This document shows positions 1 to 8,617 of a stretch of 49,817 bases of DNA, in pieces. The first letter of the stretch is position 1. Every line of letters starts with the position of its first letter. The notes under the pieces are model-generated. The model made no database searches, was not told the origin of the DNA, and saw only the letters and a program-made list of their open reading frames with translations. The position numbers were made by a program, and so were the translations under genes. The DNA comes from JAICIG01 sp035532215 (GTDB taxonomy: Bacteria > Planctomycetota > Planctomycetia > Pirellulales > JAICIG01): positions 1 through 49,817 of the forward strand of contig DATKRK010000238.1 in assembly GCA_035532215.1 (NCBI GenBank). Direction: 5' to 3'.

Positions 1-134
1 AGCCCGGATTATTCATCAGCCCCGAGAATGCTCGACAAAGCGCTTCACACTAACCCGAAGCGCTAGCGAGATAAGGCGATTGCTCCACCTCGCTTGCGCT
101 TCGGGTTGGTATGGGCTGATGAATAATCCGGGCT
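1..134. repeat. Nested inverted-repeat element (MITE-like), left copy
   Basis: The outer 20-base arms at 1-20 and 115-134 are perfect reverse complements. An inner pair, about 51-70 and 90-109 (core aacccgaagcgc), is also inverted with one mismatch. The element could fold almost completely into one long hairpin and contains no open frame. Dispersed palindromes of this kind are common between planctomycete genes. Whether this is a non-autonomous transposon, a hairpin RNA source or a terminator cannot be told from one copy. Confidence 0.75.
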
Positions 135-272
135 AGTGCCTCTTCAAGTCTGAGTTGATAGGTGAGGGAGGGTGGCTGGCGGCAGAGCGAAGCGATGCCC
201 CAGCGAACTGGGGCTTCGCCTAGGCTCAGCCGCCAGCCACCCGACTGTCAAAATGGCTTTGAAGAGGCACTA
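134..272. repeat. Nested inverted-repeat element abutting the first
   Basis: The outer arms tagtgcctcttcaa (134-147) and its exact complement (259-272) enclose a second arm pair, gggtggctggcggc (170-183) and its complement (229-242). A third small stem lies inside, around 187-219. The element begins where the first one ends, so the two are nested end to end. Its right arm supplies the TAG stop codon of the VWA gene on the minus strand, which implies insertion at the gene's 3' end. Confidence 0.75.
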
Positions 273-2657
273 GAATCCTCGGCCCAGGCCTCGCCTTCCT
301 AGGCCCGTGCCAGGCGTCCCAAGCGGCGCCGCCAGATCGGGAACCGGGTAAACTCTCGAGGAGCGCATGGTTTCGGCTTCGGCCTTGGTCGTAATCAACA
401 AAACCTGGCTGCGGATCACGTAAGTCAGGTCCATTTCGCTCAACAGCAGCCGCAATGCGGAACGCAATGTGATGCCCTTGAGCTTGCGCGTGACCGGCGT
501 GTCGGTCCCGATGCCTTGATCGCTCAGAGCTTTGTCGTCGAACTGAATTTCGATGCCGTGCCGCGCCTTCAAGTAATCCACGACCTCCGAGAGCGGCTGA
601 GCGACGCAATCCAGTTCCGTCTTTTCGTCGAGCGCCGCGACGAGTTTGGCGTCGTTCGGGCTGCTCTCGGCGAGATCGGCCGCCTGGTATTTTTTGCGGC
701 GTTCGGAGAGTACCCGCCAAACATTCGCATCGGGATACACGAGCGGCGGCTCGTCCGGCGTCGGAACCAGCGACGACTCGACTTGATGCATCGAGTCGAT
801 CTCGGCTTTGTGACGCGCATCGACGACGGCGTTCATGCCCGCCGCGTACCCTGCCGTGTGAGCCGTCAGTTCGGCGTTCGCAGCGCTCACCGCTCGCGGT
901 GGTTGGTTTGCCGCGCCGGCGTCCGCTGCAGCGTCGCGGTAGTGCTCTTCGTCCATCAAGGCGTTGAATCGCTCCAGCAACTCGTCGATCTTTTGGTCTT
1001 GGACAGGTATCTCGGGATTGGGACGCGTGCGAGGTCGTCCCTCATCTCCCAGCCGCTGGCCAAGCCGGGCGCGCTCGGCTTTGACGATCGCCTGTTGGCG
1101 AGCCGCCTTAAAGGAGGCCTCGACATAGTCGCTCAGTTGCGAACGCAAGTCCGCGTCGAGTTCCGGCGCCTGGGCCACCTTTTCCAGCAGCAGCTTCAAC
1201 ATCTTGGCAGCTCCTTCGGGATCGGAAGCCCTCATGGCACGCGATGCTTGCACGGAGTTGCGCACTTCGTTACGAAAGAACTGCTTGTAAACGCGGTGCT
1301 GCTTTGCGACTTCATCGAGCAAACTGGCGTCGGCGGGCTGGGACGAGGCCCCGCCGGCGGCGGCATCGCGACGCGCAACCGTTCCGACCGGCCTTAATTC
1401 GAGGGGTAACGTGTAGGGTTTCGCACGCCCGCCCCGTTGCACCGTTTGCACGTCCGCCTCTAAGGCGCCGGCTTGAGCATTGAGCGGATCGAGTCGCTTT
1501 GCCTCCCGTACGAACCGTTCGGCCCGGTCGATTTCTCCAAGCGCCAGAGCCTGTTGTCCGAGCAGAACGAGCCTGGCAGCCTCGCGACTGACCAGGCCGC
1601 GCAGCTCGCTCAGCCCGGCGGCGCCGACCGTCGGCAGACTCAATCCGCCGTCGCGACGAGCCGCCTCGACGAGCTTGGCCAAATAGGCGTTTTCAGGGTC
1701 CGACGGCTGGGGCGTCAGTTTCCATTTCAAATCGAGCGGCTTCCCTCCCGCTTCGCCTTGCACCTCGATCTCGACGGGCGCTGCGTTTCCGGCGGTTGCG
1801 GGCATTTTGCCCAACAACACCGTGTCGCGGTCGAAGCGCAAGGGCGGCATGGCGCGGAAGTAGACTTGCCAGTAGCCCTCGGGCAGTTTCACGGCAGACG
1901 GCCAGATCACTGTGGCCCGGACGACGTCGGCCAGGCTGGCGCCAATTTGAGACGGCTTCCACTCTTCGCGGTCCGACAGCAGAATGCCGCCCGTGTGATG
2001 CGCGATCGCTCCGAGCAATTGATGATCGACTCGCGGCCCGATGCTGTAGCTGCTGACGGAAATTCTCGCTTCGACGAATCGTTCCATCAAGCGTCGCATG
2101 TTCTCGGTGAACAGCAGCTTCGCCGTGCTCATGCCGTCGCCGATATAGACCGCCGAGCGAGCGCGGTCCGCCTCGGCGCCGCCCGTCAACTGCATCGCCG
2201 CGGCGGCAAGCGCGCCGGGCATATCGGTCGAGCCGAGCGGCACGCGCGCGCGAAGCTGAGCCAGCGCCCGGCTCATCTCGGCGCTATGGGCGTAAACGAA
2301 CGTCGGCGTGAGCGGAATTGCCTGCACGTCGACGGCCAAAAGCGTCACGCGGTCGCCATCGTCGAGACCCGCCAGCAACCAATCGAGCGCGGCCAAGGCT
2401 TTGTCGCGATAAGAGCCGGTTTGACTCGCCGAAGTATCGAACAGGATTGCCACGTCGCGTGCAGGCCGCGGCGGTTCGGCAATCGACGGCATCAACTCCA
2501 GCGCGAAATAACGCTGGCCATCGGGCGCGGCGAAGGTTTCGATTTTCGCGAAATGCGCTCGCGGCGAACGAGCGGGCCGGTCCGCTGCCGACGCCGAGAA
2601 AACATGGCAGAACAGCCCGAGGGCCGCTAAACAAAACGACCTCAATGAGCATGACAC
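270..2657 (-). CDS. Secreted VWA-domain protein with TPR-like middle and STN-like C-terminus
   Basis: A protein of about 795 residues. A GTG start at 2657 is preferred because GGGGGAGG lies 8 bases upstream and a signal peptide (SLRSFCLAALGLFC then ASA) follows at once; an in-frame ATG at 2720 has no such site. Near residue 73 the MIDAS-type motif DTSAS opens a von Willebrand factor A domain. The middle contains helical, TPR-like stretches with charged residues. The last roughly 100 residues (VAQPLSEVVDYL, then TLRSALRLLL and VLLITT) resemble the short secretin/TonB N-terminal domain seen in many planctomycete secreted proteins. It is probably periplasmic or exported and binds proteins, but its partner is unknown. 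The final residues are Gly/Arg rich and the stop comes from the adjoining repeat. It is transcribed divergently from the methyltransferase operon. Confidence 0.8.
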   Translation of the reverse strand: MSCSLRSFCLAALGLFCHVFSASAADRPARSPRAHFAKIETFAAPDGQRYFALELMPSIAEPPRPARDVAILFDTSASQTGSYRDKALAALDWLLAGLDDGDRVTLLAVDVQAIPLTPTFVYAHSAEMSRALAQLRARVPLGSTDMPGALAAAAMQLTGGAEADRARSAVYIGDGMSTAKLLFTENMRRLMERFVEARISVSSYSIGPRVDHQLLGAIAHHTGGILLSDREEWKPSQIGASLADVVRATVIWPSAVKLPEGYWQVYFRAMPPLRFDRDTVLLGKMPATAGNAAPVEIEVQGEAGGKPLDLKWKLTPQPSDPENAYLAKLVEAARRDGGLSLPTVGAAGLSELRGLVSREAARLVLLGQQALALGEIDRAERFVREAKRLDPLNAQAGALEADVQTVQRGGRAKPYTLPLELRPVGTVARRDAAAGGASSQPADASLLDEVAKQHRVYKQFFRNEVRNSVQASRAMRASDPEGAAKMLKLLLEKVAQAPELDADLRSQLSDYVEASFKAARQQAIVKAERARLGQRLGDEGRPRTRPNPEIPVQDQKIDELLERFNALMDEEHYRDAAADAGAANQPPRAVSAANAELTAHTAGYAAGMNAVVDARHKAEIDSMHQVESSLVPTPDEPPLVYPDANVWRVLSERRKKYQAADLAESSPNDAKLVAALDEKTELDCVAQPLSEVVDYLKARHGIEIQFDDKALSDQGIGTDTPVTRKLKGITLRSALRLLLSEMDLTYVIRSQVLLITTKAEAETMRSSRVYPVPDLAAPLGTPGTGLGRRGLGRGF

Positions 2658-3046
2658 GGTGCATACCTCCCCCGAGGAGCAAGCGCGCGCCAGCGTCTCC
2701 CTGGCGTTGGCACGGCGCATGATTCGCCAAACAGATCCACACCGAGGAATCCTGCTTAAATCTTAGCCGACTCAAGATTCCATTGTCAAAAGAATCCCTT
2801 CTCGACAAAGCGTTTTTTGCCCAAAACAACGGCGAAAAGCACAGTTTATCCCCAGAAAATAGCTACTTAGTCCTCTGGGAGGGGCGCCCATCTTGTCAGG
2901 AAATGAATGCGCCGCGATTTGTGCTTCGAAAACCGGAATTTCCCCTCGATTCGAGCATTGCTCGATAGAATACGTTTCGTTTGGCCTTCCGTACGGCAGG
3001 CCACGACCCTATTCGCCATGACTTTCAGCCATCTCGAATAAATCCG
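2658..3046. other. Divergent intergenic region
   Basis: About 390 bases between the VWA gene (minus) and the methyltransferase operon (plus). It is more AT-rich than its surroundings and should hold both promoters. I could not assign clear -35/-10 pairs. An in-frame TTG at 2981 would extend the methyltransferase by 22 residues, but those residues do not look like part of the family. No RNA gene was recognised. Confidence 0.5.
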
Positions 3047-3760
3047 ATGCCTTGGGCGCCCGATCTCTCACGCCGCGACTTGCAACCCGAGTTGATCGAC
3101 CAGGCCGATCTCGATGCCGGGCGTCATTTGCACGCGCTCGAAGGTCTGGTGCGAATCAACATCTTCAGCGGCAGCGCGGGAATTCTTTGGCCGCCGATCC
3201 GCGACTTGATTTCCGCCGATCCGCGACGTTCGTGGCGGCTGCTCGACGTGGGCGCCGGCGCCGGCGACCTGCCCCTTGCGTTATGGCGCAAGGCCCAGCG
3301 CGCCGGATTCCGTTTGGAAGTCGAAGGTTGCGACAAAAGCGGCAGGGCCGTCGAACATGCCCGGCAGCGCGCCAAACGCTCGAACGTTCCGGCTCGGTTT
3401 TTCGAGTGCGACGCACTCGAAGACGCGTTGCCCGACGGCTACGACATCGTGATGAGTTCGTTGTTTTTGCACCACCTCGACGAACCTCAGGCGATCGAAT
3501 TATTGCGGCGGAAAGCCGCCGCCGCGGGTCGCTTGATGCTGGTGAACGACCTGGAACGTAGCTGGGCCGGATTCACGCTGGCGTATTGGGGGGTCCGGCT
3601 GCTGACGCGCTGCGACGTCGTCCATGCCGACGGTCCGCAATCGGTGGCCGGCGCTTTCCGTCTGGATGAAGTCCGCGCGCTGTGCCGTGCGGCGGGGCTC
3701 GAAGGCTACGCGCTGAAGCGTCGTTTTCCGTGCCGCTATCTGCTCGCCTGGAAACGCTGA
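3047..3760 (+). CDS. Class I SAM-dependent methyltransferase of the type III PKS operon
   Basis: A protein of about 237 residues from the ATG at 3047. The SAM-binding glycine motif LLDVGAGAGDLPLAL lies near residue 65, followed by an acidic residue after the second strand (VEGCDKS) and the post-motif stretch YDIVMSSLFLHHL typical of small-molecule methyltransferases. The N-terminal ELIDQADLDAGRHLHALEGL is a helix expected in this subgroup. It lies 12 bases upstream of the flavoprotein gene and is surely cotranscribed with it. By analogy with the Streptomyces srsABC phenolic lipid genes (polyketide synthase, methyltransferase, flavoprotein), it probably O- or C-methylates the aromatic polyketide. 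The substrate is inferred from context only. Confidence 0.85.
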   Translation: MPWAPDLSRRDLQPELIDQADLDAGRHLHALEGLVRINIFSGSAGILWPPIRDLISADPRRSWRLLDVGAGAGDLPLALWRKAQRAGFRLEVEGCDKSGRAVEHARQRAKRSNVPARFFECDALEDALPDGYDIVMSSLFLHHLDEPQAIELLRRKAAAAGRLMLVNDLERSWAGFTLAYWGVRLLTRCDVVHADGPQSVAGAFRLDEVRALCRAAGLEGYALKRRFPCRYLLAWKR

Positions 3761-3772
3761 CGGAGAGGCTTC

Positions 3773-5023
3773 GTGGCGCAGCCGACGGAAGATTTCGACG
3801 CCTTGGTGATCGGCGGAGGTCCGGGCGGCGCGACGACGGCCTTGCTGCTGGCCCGAGCGGGTTGGGCGGTCGCCGTCGTCGAGCGCCAACGATTTCCGCG
3901 GCGCAAAGTGTGCGGCGAGTATTTATCGGCGGCGAACTGGCCCTTGCTCGAAGCGTTGGGCGTCGCCGAATCGTTCGATCGCCGCTCAGGGCCCGAAATC
4001 CGCCGCGTCGGGCTGTTCGCGGGCGAGGCGTTCGTCGGCGCCGATCTTCCCTTGCCGAAATCGAACTCCGCGAGCCGCTGGGGGCGGGCCTTGTCGCGCG
4101 AAAAGCTCGATACGATGCTGCTCGAACAGGCCGCATGCTGCGGCGCCGAAATACGGCAACCGTGGCGCGCCGTCGAGTTGCACGACTGCGGCGATCGTTT
4201 TACCTGCCGAGCCGTCTGCCAGGAAGACGGCGACTGCCGAGAATTGCGCGCGCCGATTGTCGTCGCGGCGCATGGCTCGTGGGCGCCAGGGCGGTTGCCG
4301 ACCGAGGGACCGCGGCAACCGAAGCGGGCGGGAGATTTGTTCGGCTTCAAAGCCAGCTTTCTCGACGCTTCGCTCGACGACGATCTGATGCCCCTGCTGA
4401 CCTTCGCGGATGGTTACGGCGGCCTGGTTCACTGCGACGGCGGGCGGACGGGCCTGTCCTGCTGTATTCGCCGCGACCGCCTGGCCCAGTTGGGCCGCAA
4501 CGCGGACGAATCGGCGGGCCAAGCCGTGCTCGCATACCTGTTCGAAGAATCCCCGGCGTTGCGTGCGGCCTTGGGCGACGCGACCTGCGAGACGCCTTGG
4601 CTTTCGGCCGGCCCGATCCGGCCGGGGGTGCGAGCGGCGTACCGCGACGGCATCTTTCTGGTCGGCAACGCGGCGGGCGAGGCGCATCCGGTCGTGGCCG
4701 AAGGCATCAGCATGGCGATGCAAGCCGGTTGGCTGTTGGCCGAGCGGCTCATTGGCGCCAGCGACGCAAGGCTTACGCCAACGGCGCGAGACCGCGTCGG
4801 TTGCGCTTACGCTCGCGCCTGGCGGCGAGCATTCGCGCCGCGCATTCGAGCGGCGGCGAGCATCGCCCACTGGGCCATGCGTCCGGCCGCGGTGCGAGCG
4901 AGTTTACCCGTCATTCGCAGCTTCCCGCGGCTGCTGACCTGGGGCGCCTTGTGCAGCGGGAAAACTTCGAGTCCTTGGCGGCGCACGATCGACGTCGAAC
5001 ATAGAGGAAGCAGATGGATCTGA
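3773..5023 (+). CDS. FAD-dependent oxidoreductase (geranylgeranyl reductase / aromatic hydroxylase-like)
   Basis: 416 residues from a GTG start preceded by CGGAGAGG. The N-terminal Rossmann motif GGGPGGATTALLLARAG (residues 13-29), an acidic end of strand 2 (VVERQRFPR) and the KVCGEYLS segment define a group A flavoprotein of the geranylgeranyl-reductase and flavin-hydroxylase superfamily. A second FAD motif, FLVGNAAGEAHPVVAEG, lies near residue 297 and replaces the usual GD. The gene overlaps the polyketide synthase start by 10 bases (5014-5023), so translation is likely coupled. It probably hydroxylates or oxidises the polyketide ring, possibly to a quinone; this is inferred from operon context. 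A reductase role on a polyprenyl or lipid chain is the alternative. Confidence 0.85.
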   Translation: MAQPTEDFDALVIGGGPGGATTALLLARAGWAVAVVERQRFPRRKVCGEYLSAANWPLLEALGVAESFDRRSGPEIRRVGLFAGEAFVGADLPLPKSNSASRWGRALSREKLDTMLLEQAACCGAEIRQPWRAVELHDCGDRFTCRAVCQEDGDCRELRAPIVVAAHGSWAPGRLPTEGPRQPKRAGDLFGFKASFLDASLDDDLMPLLTFADGYGGLVHCDGGRTGLSCCIRRDRLAQLGRNADESAGQAVLAYLFEESPALRAALGDATCETPWLSAGPIRPGVRAAYRDGIFLVGNAAGEAHPVVAEGISMAMQAGWLLAERLIGASDARLTPTARDRVGCAYARAWRRAFAPRIRAAASIAHWAMRPAAVRASLPVIRSFPRLLTWGALCSGKTSSPWRRTIDVEHRGSRWI

Positions 5024-6105
5024 CCATTCTGGGATTGGGCACGGCGGTTCCCGAACACCGCATGACTCAAGGCGAGGCCGTCGATTTGGCGCGGCAAGTT
5101 TGTGCTCCCGGCGGCGATCAGGCCCGCGCGCTGGGGATTCTCTATCGCCGGGCCGGAGTCGAAACGCGCCACACGGCGCTGCCTTATCAAACCGTGCTCG
5201 ACTGGTTGAACGCGGAGGACGAAGGGGGCGTAGCGACATGCCTTCGTCTGGGACCGACGACCCAAGAACGGATGCAGGTCTACGCACAGCACGCCTGTTC
5301 GCTGGCGGTTCGGGCCGCGTCCGCCGCGCTGGACGCAGCCCAAACGCCGGCGGCGACGATCACCCACTTGGTGACGGTGTCGTGTACCGGGTTTGCCGCG
5401 CCGGGCGTCGACTTCGCGCTGATCGGCCAACTGGGCTTGAACCCGTCGGTCGAGCGGGTGCAGGTGGGTTTCATGGGCTGTCATGGCTCGATCAATGGGT
5501 TGCGCGTCGCCCGCGCGCTGGCCGCTTCCGATCCGGCGGCGCTCGTCCTGCTCTGCGCCGTCGAGATTTGCAGCATCCATTATCAGTTGCAGTGGGATCC
5601 TAAAAAGTTCGTCGGCAATTCGATCTTCGCCGACGGGGCGGCGGCGATCGTCGGCCTGGCGTCGTCCGAGGCCGATCGGTCGAACTGGCGCGTGGCGGCC
5701 ACCGGTTCGCGGCTGTTGCCCGACTCGTCGGACGCCATGCGCTGGACGATCGGCGATCATGGCTTCGAGATGGAGCTTTCGCCGCGCGTGCCCGAATTGA
5801 TCAGGCAACATTTGCGTCCCTGGTTCGAAGACTGGCTCAAGAGACAAGGGCTTGGCATCGCCGACATTGGCTCTTGGGCCGTTCACCCAGGCGGGCCGAG
5901 AATCTTAAGCGCCGTCGAAGAGACGCTCGGTTTGAACCGCGCGGCGTTGGCCGTGTCGCGCCAGGTGCTGGCGGACTGCGGCAACATGTCTTCGCCGACC
6001 GTGCTGTTCATCCTCCAGCGGCTGCTGGCGCAACGGGCGCCGCGGCCTTGCGTGATGCTGGGCTTCGGCCCCGGCTTGATGGCCGAAGCCGCGCTGATCG
6101 TTTGA
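5014..6105 (+). CDS. Type III polyketide synthase (chalcone/stilbene synthase family)
   Basis: 363 residues, normal for the family, with GAGGAAG just upstream of the ATG. The complete catalytic triad is visible: Cys156 in FMGCHGSINGLR, His291 in AVHPGGPRIL and Asn324 in DCGNMSSPT. The SCTGFAAPGVDF segment (residues 123-134) and the C-terminal GFGPGLM loop are family hallmarks. Such enzymes load an acyl-CoA starter, extend it with malonyl-CoA and cyclise the chain to pyrones, resorcinols or similar rings. The preceding methyltransferase and flavoprotein would tailor the product. The starter unit and ring type cannot be read from the sequence. Confidence 0.93.
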   Translation: MDLTILGLGTAVPEHRMTQGEAVDLARQVCAPGGDQARALGILYRRAGVETRHTALPYQTVLDWLNAEDEGGVATCLRLGPTTQERMQVYAQHACSLAVRAASAALDAAQTPAATITHLVTVSCTGFAAPGVDFALIGQLGLNPSVERVQVGFMGCHGSINGLRVARALAASDPAALVLLCAVEICSIHYQLQWDPKKFVGNSIFADGAAAIVGLASSEADRSNWRVAATGSRLLPDSSDAMRWTIGDHGFEMELSPRVPELIRQHLRPWFEDWLKRQGLGIADIGSWAVHPGGPRILSAVEETLGLNRAALAVSRQVLADCGNMSSPTVLFILQRLLAQRAPRPCVMLGFGPGLMAEAALIV

Positions 6106-6200
6106 CGGCCCGCTCGCTACGGGCTTCGTGCGCTGGCTGAAAGACGGGGGCTTGCGACGAACAAGCATTCGCCGGCGGCCAAACCTCCTAGAGGAACCTC

Positions 6201-6965
6201 ATGCAAATCGCAAATCGAACGTTTCTGGTGACCGGCAGCGGTTCGGGTTTGGGGGCGGCTTGCGCGAAAAGGCTGGCGGCGGCCGGCGCCCGCGTGGTTG
6301 TCGCCGATCTGAATCGCGACCTCGGCGCCCAGGTCGCCGCCAGCATCGGCGTCGCCGCCCAATTCGTTCCGACCGATGTCGTCGATGAAGCGAGCGTTTC
6401 ACAGGCCGTCGAAGCCGCTTGCCAATTCGGACGATTCGCCGGCGCCATCCACTGTGCGGGGATCGTGGCCGGCGGTCGGGTCCTTGGCCGCGATGGGCCG
6501 CACAGCCTGGAGTTGTTCTCCCAGGTGATCCAAGTGAATCTTACGGGCACGTTCAACGTCGTGCGGCTGGCGGCTGCCGCGCTTGCCCACGTCGAGCCCG
6601 ACGAGACGGGCGAGCGCGGGGTGCTGATTGCGACCTCTTCGATCGCGGCGTTCGAAGGCCAGATCGGGCAGGCCGCCTACGCCGCCTCGAAAGCCGGCGT
6701 CGCCGGCATGATCTTGCCCATCGCACGCGAGCTGGCGGCGCAGGGCATTCGCGCCGTGGCGATTGCTCCCGGCATCTTCGACACGCCGATGATGGCCAGC
6801 CTGCCGGGCAAGGTTCGAGACTCGCTGGCCCAACAAATCCCTTTCCCGCCGCGATTCGGCCAACCCGACGAGTTCGCCGCCTTGGTCCAACACGTGATCG
6901 AGAATCAAATGCTCAACGGCAGCGTGATCCGGCTCGACGGCGCCGTGCGGATGGGGCCGAAGTGA
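6201..6965 (+). CDS. Short-chain dehydrogenase, type II 3-hydroxyacyl-CoA dehydrogenase-like
   Basis: 254 residues with a good site (CTAGAGGAACCTC) before the ATG. The NAD-binding motif VTGSGSGLG is at residues 10-18, an Asp ends strand 2 (VVADLN, NAD preference), and the active-site Ser and YAASK are in the middle (TSSIAAFEGQIGQAAYAASKAG). The stretch PGIFDTPMMASLP resembles human HSD17B10-type enzymes. The gene starts 95 bases after the polyketide synthase on the same strand, so it may be a fourth gene of the operon supplying or shortening the fatty acyl starter. It could also be an independent beta-oxidation gene. Confidence 0.85.
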   Translation: MQIANRTFLVTGSGSGLGAACAKRLAAAGARVVVADLNRDLGAQVAASIGVAAQFVPTDVVDEASVSQAVEAACQFGRFAGAIHCAGIVAGGRVLGRDGPHSLELFSQVIQVNLTGTFNVVRLAAAALAHVEPDETGERGVLIATSSIAAFEGQIGQAAYAASKAGVAGMILPIARELAAQGIRAVAIAPGIFDTPMMASLPGKVRDSLAQQIPFPPRFGQPDEFAALVQHVIENQMLNGSVIRLDGAVRMGPK

Positions 6966-6982
6966 TTGTGATTGAAGGACTT

Positions 6983-7114
6983 ATGTCGGACTTGAGTTGC
7001 GATTATCGAGGCGTAATCTCTGCGGATGGAGTCGATGTTGGCAGCCCGGCGGGATTGACCGAAACCATTGACCTGATGGAATTTCGGGTTATAAACGCCC
7101 TAAGCTGGGATTGA
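6983..7114 (+). CDS. Possible 43-residue protein at the start of a lower-GC cassette
   Basis: ATG at 6983 after GAAGGACTT, stop at 7112-7114. The protein is acidic (starts MSDLSCDYRGVISADG, ends VINALSWD) and matches no family I know. It sits 17 bases after the dehydrogenase and 28 bases before the next gene. Base composition drops here relative to the operon. It may be a small real gene or the remnant of a longer one. Confidence 0.3.
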   Translation: MSDLSCDYRGVISADGVDVGSPAGLTETIDLMEFRVINALSWD

Positions 7115-7142
7115 CGTAACTGAAAACGCAGGCACATGGCAG

Positions 7143-7685
7143 GTGCAGATGCTAGTCGAGTTGGGGCTCTTGGGATCACCCAAGAGGGGCATAATCGTGC
7201 AGACCAGACGTGGCACATCGCTAGCCAATTTTCTTGCACCCCCACCCGATCACCAAGCCAAGTTGACGTATGCCAGCTTCAGAGCAAGGTTTGGGATGCG
7301 TTGGAGGATGAGAACAGATGCTTCTGGAGTCTACAATTGCGCTGGGCTTGTGTGGGCCAGCCGTCGCACTTGCCTAACGGAGGAAAGTGAATGGCGTGCC
7401 ATATTAAAAGAGGATGAGTATCGCCGCATAACAAGTGAGCGAGAAGTCGCCGTTGGTGACGTCGTCGTTTATGTGAGACGCGGCTCAAACGAAATTATCC
7501 ACGTCGCAAAGGTTTGTGAGAAAATATCAATGGCCGGTGCTGGATTGGAGGGCGCTAGGCCAGTACTTAAGGCCCTGAGCAAGTGGGATAATAGATACGG
7601 AGAAGATGTTCATGCAATTGAAGATGTGTTTTTGAACGGCGGCGAGGCGTTCGACGTCGAGTATTGGACGGATAGAAAGAATTGA
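7143..7685 (+). CDS. Hypothetical protein with NlpC/P60- or CHAP-like core
   Basis: 180 residues from GTG at 7143; an ATG two codons later is an equally possible start. Two segments look like the papain-like NlpC/P60 or CHAP fold: YNCAGLVWASRR (candidate nucleophile Cys at the start of a helix) and VGDVVVYVRRGSNEIIHVAKV (the usual GD-hydrophobic strand followed by a candidate catalytic His). A third polar residue could lie in the following strand. There is no signal peptide, so a cytoplasmic role or delivery by a partner is implied. It is followed 31 bases later by another unknown gene. The fold is my inference, and cell-wall or protein hydrolysis is unproven. Confidence 0.6.
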   Translation: MQMLVELGLLGSPKRGIIVQTRRGTSLANFLAPPPDHQAKLTYASFRARFGMRWRMRTDASGVYNCAGLVWASRRTCLTEESEWRAILKEDEYRRITSEREVAVGDVVVYVRRGSNEIIHVAKVCEKISMAGAGLEGARPVLKALSKWDNRYGEDVHAIEDVFLNGGEAFDVEYWTDRKN

Positions 7686-7716
7686 TTTTTCAACGCTCGT
7701 CGGAGGCAAAAAGATA

Positions 7717-8235
7717 ATGGCTGCGAATGCGCTTGAGGCACTGATTTCGCGGGAGTTTACGGACTCTCTCGGCGCATGCCCGACGCCGCAGGGCCTGTGG
7801 AGGTGTTTACAGCGATCGAAACACGTGAAAGATGTGCGTGATTCTCTCGCACGCGGTGAAATAACCGAGGAGGGATTACGACGATTTGTTGACTCGCTCC
7901 AGCTTGACTTTAGGCGCGGAACGCAGTTCGTGCATGAACACGTGCTCGCCGCAATTGCGGTTGCGCTCGAGAGTCGTCGGACAAGATTTGCGGAGGACTT
8001 TTTACTCGATCTCGCGCGGCTGAAAAAAATTTCAGAACTGGATATGGCCCCGAGGGTCGCCGGGCTGTGCTTGTCTGAACAAATGAAGCTACCCCGAGCG
8101 ACGAAGAAGCGATTTAGGGCATATTCAAAGACAGTTAAATACTGGAGCGGCGGAATCATTGTTTGTCGGAACGTCGCGCCCGCGCAGTATAGTCGCATCA
8201 CTAAGATCAAAGTCCCGCGGAAAACACATGCCTAA
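7717..8235 (+). CDS. Hypothetical protein, middle gene of the unknown cassette
   Basis: 172 residues, mostly helical, with no signal peptide or membrane segment. The C-terminus is strongly basic (KLPRATKKRFRAYSK then KVPRKTHA). GGAGGC lies about 12 bases before the ATG. The 3' end overlaps the next start by 8 bases (8228-8235), so the two are translationally coupled. No family recognised. Its place between a possible cysteine hydrolase and a beta-rich protein would suit an immunity or adaptor protein, but nothing in the sequence proves it. Confidence 0.65.
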   Translation: MAANALEALISREFTDSLGACPTPQGLWRCLQRSKHVKDVRDSLARGEITEEGLRRFVDSLQLDFRRGTQFVHEHVLAAIAVALESRRTRFAEDFLLDLARLKKISELDMAPRVAGLCLSEQMKLPRATKKRFRAYSKTVKYWSGGIIVCRNVAPAQYSRITKIKVPRKTHA

Positions 8236-8617
8236 GATCGAGTACTTTCTGGTGGCCGAATCGTACTCAGAAGACAAGGACTCTGGTTATCTCAGCATAT
8301 TCAACGTCTTCAACACAGTTCGATTCCAGAAACTTCCGGCGACCATCCCGAAGGTCGTCGCAATATCATGCTGGCTGTCATCGGCCGAGGAAATCGAACA
8401 ATCGGCAAATGCTCAGGTCACTTTGAGATTTCGCCTTCCTGGCCAGCCAGACCCGCAAGAGTTTCGCGCGAATTTCGAGAGCGACACCAGATTTCAGTAC
8501 GTAGTACTTGAGCTGTATGATGTTCCGGTCAAAGAGGCCGGGGATATTTTGGTTGAATTGCAGCTCAACGGAAAACACTGCGCGACGCACACGATGTCCA
8601 TTGCGGCGATTGAATAA
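8228..8617 (+). CDS. Hypothetical beta-rich protein, DUF6941-like
   Basis: 129 residues from the ATG at 8228, inside the end of the preceding gene. The pattern of a short N-terminal strand, a D-x-G-x-L/Y-S-I/L-F-x-V-F turn (SGYLSIFNVFNTV), then FPAT-like and hydrophobic strands resembles the DUF6941 family of small beta-rich proteins, whose function is unknown. Alternating hydrophobic residues predict a beta sandwich. It is the last gene of the cassette; 148 bases separate it from the next start. An upstream in-frame ATG at 8159 would add 23 residues but lies deep inside the neighbour. Confidence 0.65.
   Translation: MPKIEYFLVAESYSEDKDSGYLSIFNVFNTVRFQKLPATIPKVVAISCWLSSAEEIEQSANAQVTLRFRLPGQPDPQEFRANFESDTRFQYVVLELYDVPVKEAGDILVELQLNGKHCATHTMSIAAIE

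Noticed and set aside
2845..2853. Single DnaA-box-like string (ttatcccca)
   Set aside because: One mismatched copy without further boxes, dnaA/dnaN genes or an AT-rich unwinding region; not evidence of an origin.
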